This document shows, piece after piece, positions 23,203 through 34,505 of a DNA stretch of 64,000 nucleotides. The first letter of the stretch is position 1; each line of letters starts with the position of its first letter. The position numbers and the translations under genes are program-made. The DNA is taken from assembly GCF_004193775.1 (NCBI RefSeq), contig NC_041003.1:40863611-40927610 (forward strand), read 5' to 3'. The notes beneath the pieces are model-generated. The model ran no database searches. It worked only from the letters and a program-made list of their open reading frames with translations, and was not told where the DNA came from. This DNA is from Glycine soja. Its lineage: Eukaryota > Streptophyta > Magnoliopsida > Fabales > Fabaceae.

Positions 23203-23225
23203 AACCTCCCCATTTTAGTGTAATT
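23181..23225. other. Perfect 15-bp inverted repeat across the 3' LTR/polypurine border
   Basis: AATTACACTAAAATG (23181-23195) and its exact reverse complement CATTTTAGTGTAATT (23211-23225) are separated by 15 nt. The spacer contains the LTR edge at 23202/23203 and most of the polypurine tract, which reads TGGGGAGG on the element strand. One arm is in the LTR, the other in the interior. Confidence 0.9.
23203..23213 (-). promoter_or_regulatory. Polypurine tract of the minus-strand copia element
   Basis: On the element strand ATGGGGAGGTT immediately precedes the TG start of the 3' LTR, the usual plus-strand priming site. Confidence 0.7.
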
Positions 23226-23729
23226 ACCGATCAAATCACCAAAGTCATAACATACCACAAACTATTGCATAGATGAAATATCGTGACGATTGAATTTCAT
23301 CTTAGCAAATTACACGTTTCAAATATTTGAATATCAGGGTGTCACTAAGGATTGAACCATTTTTATTCATAATGAATACATGAAGATAATCTGCACAATA
23401 GTTTATAACATTACTCTTGCTCGACACTAGTTTACTAGCCTGTGTCCCTATCCTTCATAAGCATATCAAAGCCAAGTCCCAGCTTCTTGAAGCGGCTAAA
23501 CTTCATGCTTATATAGGTAGTTCTTTTCTTTCTTGCACTTGCAAATGCAATTTTTCAAAAGAACCATTGAGGAGTTATACTCCAACCTCCTTAACTTACA
23601 GAACCGAACACATACCTTTTGGGATACTTTTGATGATGTGTTCCAATCTCTACATGTTAAGCTTTTCACATTGAATTCAGCACCTAATGTCATATTAGAT
23701 GGGAATTGGGTATCTTAACATAAGAGATT

Positions 23730-26700
23730 TCAGATTGACTTTAATCCTAATCTCACAGCCGACCTTTTCACGAGATCTCTACTTAACCCTTTGGTTAAAT
23801 GATCGGCCAAATTATGCTGAGTTCTCACAAACTCCACTGATATCACACCATGCATGATTAACTCCCGAACCATGTTGTGTCTAACACCCAAGTGTCTATA
23901 CTTCCCATTATACACTTGACTATATGCCTTAGCCAAAGTAGCCTGACTATCGCACCTGATAGACATGGGAGGTATAGGTTTGGGCCACAATGGAATCTCA
24001 TAGATCAGATTTCTTAGCCACTCAGCTTCTTTACCATATGCTGTTGAAGCTACAAATTCAGATTCCATTGTTGAATTTGTAATGCAGGTCTGTTTCTTGG
24101 ATGCCCAAGAGATAGCACCTCCTCCAAGGAGGAATACCCAACCACTTGTGGATGAATAATCTTCCATATTGGTTATCCAACTTGCATCAGAGTAACCTTC
24201 AATAACCGAAGGAAATCCAGTATATGTCAAACCATAGTCAATGGTTCCCTTTAAGTACTTGAATACTCTATTCATAGCTTGCCAATGATGAGAACTGGGA
24301 TTACTTGTAAACCTACTAAGTTTAGCAACAGCATAAGCTATATCAGGCCTAGTACTAATCATTGCATACATGAGTGATCCTATCGCCCTTGAGTATTCAA
24401 GTTGAGACACTGCTACACCTTTATTAGGTAATAGCTTCAGGTTAGGATCAATGGGAGTACTTACCGGAGAACAATCTTTAAAATTAAATTTCTCCAATAT
24501 CTACTCAATATAATGTGATTGAGAGATGGAAATGCCATTGTTTCCACGTTTGATCTTTATTCCTAAGATCACATCCGCCTCCCCCATATCTTTCATATCA
24601 AACTTAGAAGACAAAAATGCCTTAGTTTCATCAACTTGATCTTGGTCGGTACCAAAGATCAACATGTCGTCTACATACAGACAAATGATAACTCCTTTGC
24701 CATGAGTATCAAACTTGCTGTATAGACATTTATCTGCTTGGTTTAGAACAAAACCACTAGACAACACAACCTCATCAAATTTTTGATGTCATTGTTTAGG
24801 CGCTTGTTTCAAGCCATAAAGAGATTTCATCAGTTTACACACCTTATTTTCATTTCCTGGCATAACAAACCCTTCAGGTTGTTTCATGTATATCTCTTCA
24901 TCCAATTCACCATTTAAGAATGCAGTTTTCACATCCATTTGGTGAATCACCAGATTGTGGATAACAGCAAGTGCTAACAACAGTCTAATAGTGGATATCC
25001 TAGCAACAAGAGCATATGTATCGAAAAAATCAATACCCTCATTTTGCCTAAAGCCTTGGATAACCAATCTGGCTTTGTACTTGTCAACAGTACCATCCAC
25101 TTTCATCTTTCTCCTAAAGATCATCTTACATCCTAATGGCTTACATCCAGGAGGTAAGTCAACCAATTTCCAGGTATTATTTTGCATGATGGAATCCATC
25201 TCACTTTGGATTGCTTCTTTTCAGAATACAACATCCCTTGAAGCCATTGCTTCACTAAAAGTCTTTGGGTCTTCCTCAACATTAAGGCAATATTGATATT
25301 GAAATTCAATATCATTCCTTGACCCTTCAACCAAATAGAGTTGAAAGTCATCACCAAATGACTTAGCCTTTCTTACTCTCGTACTCTTTCTAGTTTCAGT
25401 ACTAGTTAAAGGTATATCCTCAATATTAACTGAGACTTTCAACATGGAATTCATGTCCTTTGGCCTAGGTATAGATGTAAACCTTTGTTCATCAAAGATA
25501 GCATCCCGTGACTCTATAACCGAGTTCATAGCAACAGAATCATTAGATTCTAGCACATAGAATCTATATGCTTTAGAATGTTCAGCATATCCAATAAATA
25601 TGCAATCTATACCTTTTTCACCTATGGTTTTCCTTTTAGGTTCTGTAAGCCTGACTACAGCCCTACATCCCCAAATTTTGAGATAACTCAAATTTGGTGT
25701 CTTTTTGTGCCAAAGTTCATATGGGGTAACCTTATTCCTTTTGTTAGGAATTCGGTTAAACAAGTAACAGGCTGTCAACATAGCCTCACCCCAAAATCCT
25801 TCACATAAACCCGAATAGGATAACATGGAATTCATTATTTCTTTCAAGGTTCTATTCTTCCTTTCGGCTACACCATTCTGTTGTGGTGTATAGGGAGCTG
25901 TAGTTTGATGTATTATTCCAGTAGATTGAAAATAAACCGGATCATAATACTCACCACCCCTATCCGTACGAAGAGTTTTGATTAGCCCATTTTGATGAAG
26001 TTCTACCTCTTACTTATAAATTTTAAATTTATCAAGAGCTTCATCTTTTGTATTTAATAAATATACATAACAATACCTTGATGCATCATCAATAAAAGTA
26101 ACAAGATATTTTTTATGACCTAATGATGGAGTAGCATGCAAATCACACAAATCACTATGAATAAGGTCTAAGACTTTAGTCTCACTTTTAACATCCTTAA
26201 AAGGTTTCCTAGTGATCTTGGTCAACATGCAAGTTTTGCATTTTTCAAAAGGAGGAATCATACTTGTTTTTGACATATCTTTTAATCTTTTGTAATGAAC
26301 ATGTCCTAATCTAGCATGTCAAATTTCTGATTTTGTCATATTAGTTATAGAACTACACGAGGCCATACAAACAGATTCATGAACAAAAGGAACATCAATG
26401 TTTAATTTAAACATTTCATTACAACGATAACCAAATCCAACAAACGAACCATGTCTTGACAAGATGTACTTGTCACTTTCAAGTACTTGCTTGAAACCAC
26501 AATTATTTAAAACCATACCAGACAATAAATTCTTACGAATACCAGGTACAAATAAGACATTATCCAAATACAAACTTTTTCCGGAAGTAAAAACTAAATT
26601 CACACAACCTAATCCTAGGATTGGTTCAGTTGCAACATTGCCCATCTTCACAATAGAGTCATCATCGATTGGTCTAAATTCCTTGAACCAACGACGATCT

Positions 26701-27701
26701 TTGCACACATGGCTTGTTGCTCCCGAATCAAACCACCAAGCGACATCATCATCCTGCACATAGAATGCATCAGATATTAGTGATACATAATTTGAATTCG
26801 TATTCGAATTAAAATTATTCACTACAATCTGACCTTGTTGCTTTTCAGGATCATTAGACCCACTTGGACCAGCCTTGTTCTTTCCTTTGAACACCCAACA
26901 ATCCCTCTTTAAATGACCAGGTTTCCCACACTTCCAACATGACAATTTTGTTTGTTTGTTTGGACCTTTGTTCTTATTTCCTTGAAATTTTCGTTTGTTA
27001 CCTTTAGCATTGTAATTTTGCTTAATTGTTCCACTTTCCTCTACCATATTAACGGAAGAGGAACCTGCTACGTTTTTATCATTGACTTTGTCAATTTCCT
27101 GAGCCCTCAGCGACTCCTCAATCATGAAATGACTACCGAGTTGAACCAGAGTCAACTCTTCCTTCTTATGTTTCAAGTTATGCTTGAAGTCTTTCCAAGA
27201 AGAAGGCAGTTTATCAATTATAGATGAAACTGCATTGGATTCATCCATTTTCAAATCATGTTGAGTAAACTGACCCAAAATCCACAGCAGTTCATTATAT
27301 TGTTCCATAACAGGCCTCAAATCAATCATTTTGTAATTAAAGAAATTACTAACTAAGAATTTGTTACTTGAGGCATCTTCTGCCATATACTTGGATTCAA
27401 GAGAGTTCCATAATTCCTTAGCAGACTCAACATTTTGATAAATATCAAAGAGAGAGTCAGACATATCGTTCAGAATGTGTCCACGACGAATGTAATCGTC
27501 GTTCTCCCATTTCGAACGCTTCCTTGTTTGATCCAGAGTTTCGTCTTTCATATACACCGGCATCGGTGTACTCAGCACATACACCACATTCAATGTTGTC
27601 AAGAGAAAATGCATCTTCTTCTGCCATCTTCTGAAATCCTGCCCTTTAAACTTGTCCAACTTCGCAAACTTGCTTGTCATCTTCGAACTATCGTTCGTCA
27701 T
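23730..27701 (-). pseudogene. Copia gag-pol polyprotein, one frame with five stops
   Basis: All pieces share one frame from ATG 27701 to the natural stop at 23730. Gag (27701 to about 26850) has a UBN2-type capsid and the zinc knuckle CWKCGKPGHLKRDC. Protease follows with WWFDSGATSHVC. GAG-pre-integrase and integrase (about 26320-25800) show CKTCMLTKITRKPF, LIHSDLCD, FIDDASRYCYVYL, RTDRGGEYYD and TPQQNGVAERKNRT. Reverse transcriptase shows QMDVKTAFLNGEL and YVDDM. RNase H shows [16 protein letters not shown] and RCDSQAT. Stops lie at 26319 (TGA), 26010 (TAA), 25221 (TGA), 24789 (TGA) and 24501 (TAG). The three TGA codons sit where the family has Trp (W-HARLGH, W-KEAIQSEM, KQ-W-HQKF). The family motif TYAPVAR reads TYALVAR. 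The element can no longer make its enzymes. Confidence 0.92.
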
Positions 27702-27725
27702 CTCGAAAGATTTGATTCAATCTTT

Positions 27726-28156
27726 TGTTGGTTAATTTGAAAATTGAGATGATACTGGATAAATTTGAAGTCGTGTATAACACTTTCAGATTGAATCAAA
27801 TTTCAGGGTTCAACCAAAATTGTTCAATCAGATAAAATCAGAAGATTATAATTCAAGAGTTTTGTTTTGGTCTTGTATGTTTTTTCACCCGTTATGCTTT
27901 CTGAACCAGAATGATTATTTATGATCAAAGAAAATGTGATTTTTGGTGGTTGATGGAAGTTATTTCTTTTTAAAAATTGCCGTTGATGGAAATTTTAGTA
28001 ACTTCCATGTAACTTCCAACCGTTGATGGAAGTTTTAGTAACTTTCATGTAACTTCCAAAATTTGCCTAAACCGAGCATATCGTTATTACATTAAAACAA
28101 GCATGCACTCTTATTTTAACATAATAAAGAGATCAATTACACTAAAATGTCCAACA
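27726..28156 (-). repeat. 5' LTR of the minus-strand copia element
   Basis: It has the same 431-bp extent as its partner. On the element strand transcription would run from here toward lower coordinates. Gag starts only 24 nt inside the LTR, and no TGGTATCAGAG-type primer site lies between them. Confidence 0.95.
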
Positions 28157-28161
28157 TTTAT

Positions 28162-30349
28162 TAATTCAAAGAAGTATATTACAATCATTACAACTCATAT
28201 TTGTCTCTTAAAATATGAACTTTTTTTTAAATTCAAATTGGAAAGTGGGAGTTGACTTCGTAACACACATTTAGAACTTTTCTGTCTCTTCATTCTTGTG
28301 TGGAATTTGCATTCAGCCCTCTCCATCCACTGTGATTAATATGTGGCTATAAACCCATTAAAGAACCATCCCATCCGGCCCGACCACTCCATAATAAACA
28401 ACATATCAATGCACTATGTCACGCAAAGAATTAAGAAACTGCAATATCACATTATTTTAGCAAATCTAGTATGATTGTGTGAGTGATCAGGACAGTGTAC
28501 GAACATAATCACTATATGGGCATAAAAAATCTTAGTATAAAAAACCTTATACTATACGAACATAATTACTTATGAGTAATAATGAGTTTAAAATTTCATA
28601 TATTTATATATACACACACGTTAGTATAAAAAAATTACACTTTAACTTTTTAGATATTTATTTAGAAGTTAACAAATTTTTATATATATTTATTTATGAT
28701 TGAATGAAAATATAATAATCTTTAAATTGTTAGCCAGTGCATGGACTAATTTTCAATCTTATTTATGAGTTTAATTTTCTTACTTTTTCACTGTAAATTT
28801 TTTATATTGTTAATTAATTAAAAATAACACTAAATATGACTTTTAAATCATTACTACATATGGTAAATAATAATCTCATCACACATAATAGTCTATAATT
28901 GAATAGTAATACCATGTTTAGTTGACATAAACAGTAAGGGCTCTCCCCTCTTAAGCAAAAGTGGGAAGGGTGTGGTTTGATTCACAACTTTTATAAATAG
29001 AGCAAAGTTAATTAGCTGGGAGGTGTTGGAAGACATTAGACCCTATGTTTAGTGGAAGACATCTTTGCAAAGGCAAATAATTTCATGGCAATATATTCTA
29101 AATAAATTTTATTTATAATTATTTTTTTATCTTTGTCTGTGGCAATAAATATTTTATTTCATATTTCTATCTTTTCTCTATTTATAATATAATTTTTTTT
29201 TGAACCTAATTTGTAGGTCAGTATCATTGCGGGTTTTCACCAGAGTTTTCTCAGGCTTCGTCCCGCTAAGACATAGTTCACCAAAGCTGATGACTAATTC
29301 TCGAAGCACTGAATATATGCTTTTTCATATAATTTCTTTATTATTATTTATGGTGTATGTAAGAGATGAGGCGTCGCCGTACGTTGTGAATAATTGGCTT
29401 ATAATATTTTATTTTGTAGTACATTGTACCCAGATCTCTCTAGCTAGTCCTCCACCAATTCAACATGCATTTCTCAAAAAGGGTTTGTTTTCTTCCATAG
29501 AGGGCATGTCTGCCATATTGGTACAGCAATCAAACATGTCAAAGACTCGATGCTTGGATCCCAATTGAAGGCCAAAGTGAATTAAGTGGTGCACAATAGA
29601 CGAATGAAGCAATTTGTCAATGGGGGTGTAAGGGATTTTTTTTTTAGTGCAGTGAGTTATTAATTATGTAAGCAAGTTGACGCCATGGATAATTCTATAA
29701 GTTGACTTAACGGGGACTTCCAGAGATGAATTAGTGGATATGATAATGGTAGTCGATGATTTTAAACGGAAAACAAATAATAAAGCCAAAAGTAATGTAA
29801 GTTGCATTTTATTGCTGACATAAAAGATTGTTCAATGTCTATTCATACTCCATATTTTGAATGCTCTGATGTAATGGTAGTATAGTGGGTTGACTCTTCC
29901 GTTTCCCACTAGCTGCAAAATAAGGGAGGAATAGGTTGACTTTTATTATTTTTTTAAATCCATTTTATTTTATTTTATAAGGACTGATGGATCGACTTAC
30001 ATAATAATAAAAAAAAAATATTTTTTAAGTAATGGGGTGTGCTTAAAATAAAAGTGAATGGGCTGAGAGGCGAGGATATTAATGAGAGTAAGAATTAGTA
30101 AAATGATGAAATTCAGGTTTAAATTAGAATTTGAAAGACTAAAAAAAATGAATGAGAAGGAAAATATCATCACAAATGCTGCCTTGTTTTAATGTTTTTG
30201 ACCTGCTACAATCCAAGGATAACACAGAGCTAGTTATGCTTATGTATAGAGTATAGATGGGCTAAAATCTTCAAGTCACCAAAATAACGAATTAATTAAA
30301 CATTTTATTTTACAACTACGACAACAAGGTTTTTCAATAAGATATTTTT
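28162..30349. other. AT-rich intergenic DNA, no gene recognised
   Basis: The longest frame (29200-29568, 122 codons) shows no family I recognise and has no splice or promoter context, so it is not called as a gene. The rest is low-complexity A/T. Confidence 0.45.
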
Positions 30350-30755
30350 TTGGGTAAAATTATTCATTTGGTCCTATAATTTCACCATTCATACTTTTTT
30401 AGTTTTTATAGTTTGAAAATAATTTTTTTAGTTCCTATAATTTATATTTTAATTTTTTTTTAGTTTTTATAATTTAAAAATAGTTTTTTTAGTCCTTATC
30501 ATTTATATTTTAATTCTATTCTAATCCCTATAATTTGAAAGTTGTCTTTTTAGTTCCTATAATTTGTATTTTAATTACCTTTTAGTCTTTAATAAAAAAA
30601 TATAAAAATAATTAGTTACAAATTAGTTATAAATTATCAACTATTTTTTTATTACAAATTATCTTATGATAAATGAGTTACGAATTACTTGCTAATATTG
30701 TTATAGTTAATTGTAATTGATAATATTACTCATATTTTGATGTTAACAGCAAATA
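30350..30755. repeat. Foldback repeat, copy 2 (left arm plus core only)
   Basis: Units TAGTTTTTATAGTTTGAAAA and the core with ATAATTAGTTACAAATTAG (from about 30603) closely match the element at 1931-2562 up to CATATTTTGATG. At that point the similarity stops and unrelated sequence begins, so the right arm is missing. Confidence 0.6.
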
Positions 30756-33640
30756 CGGAGGAGTCTTTGGTGGCTTTTGGTCGTGCGAAGGGTAAACGAC
30801 AACGGCAAAAACGGTGTCGTTGAGACAAGGTTTCCATCCGCGATGGATGACAATGATGAAATGATTAATGGTGTTTGCTTTGTTGGTTCATTAAACTCTT
30901 GCTCAAATGCCATTGTAAAAGTTTATTTTTTTTCATAAATTCGTTTTGGGTTTGGTTTTGAGCCTTGATTTTGGTTGCTAAGGGTTCAATTTGAAACATT
31001 CATTTATGTTGAAAGATGAGTAAGCAATGAAAGTACTCTTTTTTAATCAATAAGCTATGAATGAATTCTCCAACTTTTGGTTTTTTGTTTTTTTTTTTTT
31101 ACATTTTTCTTTGGTTGTTGTTGTGTTGATGATTAGTATGTTGAATGTACTTTCAGCCATATGTATCACTTCTTGATCTTGGAATAGCCTTAATTTAGCA
31201 TTTTAGAGCTGAGGTATCAATATTTTTTTGCAATAGAGACAATGGCGCTGTTGGGAGATGAAGAGAAAACGGTGTCAAGGAAAGAATAATAAAAACACAA
31301 CAAATGGAGGTCTAAAGGTTGTTGAGATGATGAGAAATAAATCTAATGTTGGTAGTGTAAGTTGTAACTATATAAATTAGATGAATCCAACGATCAATAA
31401 AATTTGTTCACCGTGAATCATTAAATGACTTGTCCACCATAGCCTTGGCTATCAAATAATAAGTTCCTTTAAAAAAATAAGAAGAAAAGATATTCCGAAG
31501 GAGCAGAGAAAGTCAATAGACATTTCAAAGAGAGAAGGGGTCATATGTGTATTATGATTGTGACGCAGTTCCATCCTGAGCACCCAAATGACACACTCAG
31601 TCGTTTCTCCATTTATGACCATCATATATAATCAACAATACTATTTTTTCCGTATGAAGATCTTGAACCATCACCAAGAAAGCAAGGATCACTTAACCAC
31701 TCACACAACCCACTCTATCGCCATTCACCTTCTATATGCAAATTCATTAGTATTCTCAATTTTGTAAGCGTTTGTGTGGTGGAAAAGAAAGAACCCACTC
31801 TACCGCCATCCACTTTCTATATGCAAATTCATTAGTATTCTCAATTATGTAAGCGTTCATGTGGTGGAAAAGAAAGAATAAGTGGAAAGAGAAATGTTAA
31901 GAATGCATTTTCTAACATAATTTTTCTACATATCCTTTTTTAATTAGATTAATTAGAAATGACAAAACTTTGTACTAGTTTGTTCCTATCATATTTATGG
32001 ATGCTTTTTTTTATAATTTTTAATAAATTTTAGTGAAAAGAAATTATCATGTGATCCTAAATCATATGATTCCTTACTAATCATCACATGATATGCATCA
32101 AGTATTTTTTTTTTAAATTTAAAAACTTAAATACAAATGTCATACAAAAATTGGTGGAGACTATGGATACTTGGTGTGGTCCTACGTTTTTTTTATAAGA
32201 CTTAATTAACTCATTCACCATAATTAAGAAAATTAATTAATGTAATTAATAACAATAAATTTATCTTAAATTTATACATTTCTTCAAAATTACCTGTAAC
32301 AATGAAACATACTTTTGTTCTATTTTAGTAAAATATTTTTATTAGTTATAATTCTTTTAAGCTATTTCATCATTATTATGTTTTTTCTAAATTTTTATTG
32401 GCTTTATACCTAAATTGTCAAAATAAGTTTTTAAAATAGTCTTTATACAAGACAAAGTTATACTACCAAAGAGCGTGAAACATTAATACATTTCCCTATG
32501 TATCATTTATTGAAGTTAGAAAAATGATTCATTATTAAGGGTATTTTTATTAAAATAATAATTAATGCATGATACATTTTAAATTGAATCTTATAAAAAA
32601 AGATAAAATTTAACTTCTAATTTAATAAATCTTATAAATAGAATCAAATAGAGTAAGAAAATTTGTTAGAGTATTTTTCTAGCACTCTTCTAAGTAAGGA
32701 ATATGATAGATGAAAATAGACAAGAAATACAATGAAAGTAAAAAATATTTGTTTTGTTGATCATCAAATATAAAAAAATATTTAATTTTAAAACAATAAG
32801 AAAGAAATTGAAAAAAGGAAAATAAATGAATGAATAGAGTGAGAAATATAATATATCACACTTTTTTATTTCTTTTCTGTCATTTTCATTCTACCGAGCT
32901 TACTTTCTTTTATCTCTCGCCTATTTTTTCCACTTCGTTTTATTTTCCCTCTACAAAACAAAGGCTAAAAATCGTCAAGCTTATATTCTTAACAATATAC
33001 CAGCATTATACAACTAAACTGAGTTTAACAAAAGGAAATACTTCTTCATAGCATAATAAACAACGTTCGAATTTTTGAAGGAAAACAGTCTATATTTAAT
33101 GTCCAATGATGACTTAAGTGGGATAGCCTCCAAAGAAAAATATATGTGGAAAACAAAAAGAAAAATACTAATATCATTTTTGTTAACAATAAAGTTTGAT
33201 ACAGATCTCAAATGTTAAGACCTTGAAGCGTGTTGAATATTTAAATTATATTTTATATATCTATAGAAAAACTTTCTTGCAACAGATAAAATTGACCTCA
33301 ATAATGTATCTCCCTCTTCAAGAAGAATTGTTCTTTCAATAGTAATATTCTCATTGATATAGTGAAGTGGTAGATATATAAATCAATATTATGATTTGAA
33401 CAATTATAAACTTCAGCCTATTCTTTTTCTTTCTATTTATATTTTCCCTTTTTTTCATATTACATCACTATTTAATTTATCACCTTCCCCATCTATTTTT
33501 TTTCTTCTTCTTATACTTTCTTTTTTATTTCTACTTCAATCCACCAAAATGAGATTTACATTTTAGCTGGGGATATAAGATTCTTCTGGTACATAAGAAT
33601 TTAGAGGTACTACTAGCTAGCAAAGTATATGGAGTATGAT
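30756..33640. other. Intergenic DNA with a local tandem duplication
   Basis: No coding gene is recognised. A GC-richer patch with CGACAACGGCAAAAACGGTG occurs near 30790. An 85-bp tandem duplication lies at 31709-31878. The remainder is A/T-rich. Confidence 0.45.
31709..31878. repeat. Two-copy tandem duplication (85 bp per unit)
   Basis: Unit 1 (31709-31793) and unit 2 (31794-31878) both run from CCCACTCTA(T/C)CGCC to GGTGGAAAAGAAAGAA, with only a few substitutions. They abut exactly. Confidence 0.9.
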
Positions 33641-34219
33641 AGTAGTATATACTTACGCAATGTCAACACCATAAGCCAATCATGTCCTGCCACGTGGGCA
33701 AATTTCTATCTGGACAATGAGATAGATATTCGTCACTTTCTTAGTGCTCTGTGGGCTCGTTTATTTTCACTGTAGAAGTATTTGGTTTAATTTAGGTATC
33801 GTGTTGTGTCCGTGTACTACTTTGTCCTGTTTGCCGCTCCTGTCTCTTCCACAACAGGAACCTAACAAATTCGTGGGAAAAAAAGCACCCAATTTGCACC
33901 AAAGGAAAACACTTATCTCCTTCAATCCATTTTCCTCATCTATTCCCTTATGAGAGCATTAAGTGTTGGTTGGAAGTCATCAAATCAAACCCAGATGTAT
34001 ATTACACTGTAGAGTTGCACAGGAAGTCAAAAAGTTTTCCTTTTTAAAAAAATAATTGAGTGAAAAATAAAACAGAAGAAAAAAAACCCTTAAAAAGTCT
34101 TTCTTTTTTCCTAAATTGTTGGTGGTGGTTAGAGAAAAGGAAATGAGAGATAGAGACAGAAAGCAAGGAAGCAAGGAATCAAACAACCCTAATCTTGTTG
34201 AGTGAGAGTGGTTTTGCTG

Positions 34220-34229
34220 CATATATATA
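34220..34229 (+). promoter_or_regulatory. TATA box of the MIR156 transcription unit
   Basis: CATATATATAG stands about 190 nt before the miRNA. Start of transcription would fall near 34250. A G-box (GCCACGTGGGC, about 33690) lies further upstream. Confidence 0.5.
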
Positions 34230-34411
34230 GATGAAGATCACTAGGTGGAGGACAGCACATTGCCAAAAATGGGAAGTTATGAGGTTTCAGAGTTCAGACA
34301 TATATCAGAATTCAGAAAAAAGAGAGAGAGCATGTCAACATGGTTGTTTGCAGTTGATGATTAACAAAGGCTCACAACAAAACTAAGAGAGGGATCACAC
34401 CAGAGAGAGGC

Positions 34412-34431
34412 TGACAGAAGAGAGTGAGCAC
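34412..34431 (+). ncRNA. miR156: mature miR156 (20 nt)
   Basis: TGACAGAAGAGAGTGAGCAC is identical to the widely conserved miR156a form. It lies in the 5' arm of the hairpin. Confidence 0.95.
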
Positions 34432-34474
34432 ATACTAGTGGAGATTGTATGAGGGCATACAATTGCGGGTGCGT

Positions 34475-34496
34475 GCTCACTTCTCTATCTGTCAGC
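34475..34496 (+). ncRNA. miR156 star strand
   Basis: The 22-nt segment from GCTCACTTC to CTGTCAGC pairs with the mature strand and ends in the known star sequence of this family. Confidence 0.85.
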
Positions 34497-34505
34497 TTCC
34501 CATTC

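Larger units (their letters stand above)
22772..28156 (-). mobile_element. Full-length copia LTR retrotransposon (5,385 bp)
   Basis: Two 431-bp LTRs (22772-23202 and 27726-28156) flank a minus-strand interior with gag, protease, integrase, reverse transcriptase and RNase H in copia order. TTTAT is duplicated exactly outside both ends (22767-22771 and 28157-28161), so the insertion borders are certain. By eye the LTRs differ at about 16 positions (about 3.7%). With a commonly used plant rate near 1.3e-8 per site per year this is of the order of one to two million years. The polyprotein frame is unbroken by indels but has five stops. Confidence 0.95.
34403..34505 (+). ncRNA. MIR156: MIR156 precursor hairpin
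   Basis: The 5' arm carries the canonical 20-nt miR156 (34412-34431). The 3' arm carries the classic star strand starting GCTCACTTCTCTATC (34475-34496). The arms pair almost fully, with the usual bulge opposite the star. The loop is itself structured: ATTGTATG (34444-34451) pairs with CATACAAT (34456-34463). miR156 targets SPL transcription factor mRNAs and holds plants in the juvenile phase. The mature sequence, star and loop are intact, so the gene should be functional. Neighbours are intergenic, and it has its own TATA box at 34220. Confidence 0.95.

Noticed and set aside
23417..23718. Small frames between the copia RNase H and its 3' LTR
   Set aside because: They lie in the noncoding 3' interior of the element and show no env-like or other recognisable features.
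29200..29568. 122-codon plus-strand frame
   Set aside because: No similarity, no promoter or splice context, and ordinary length for chance in such DNA.
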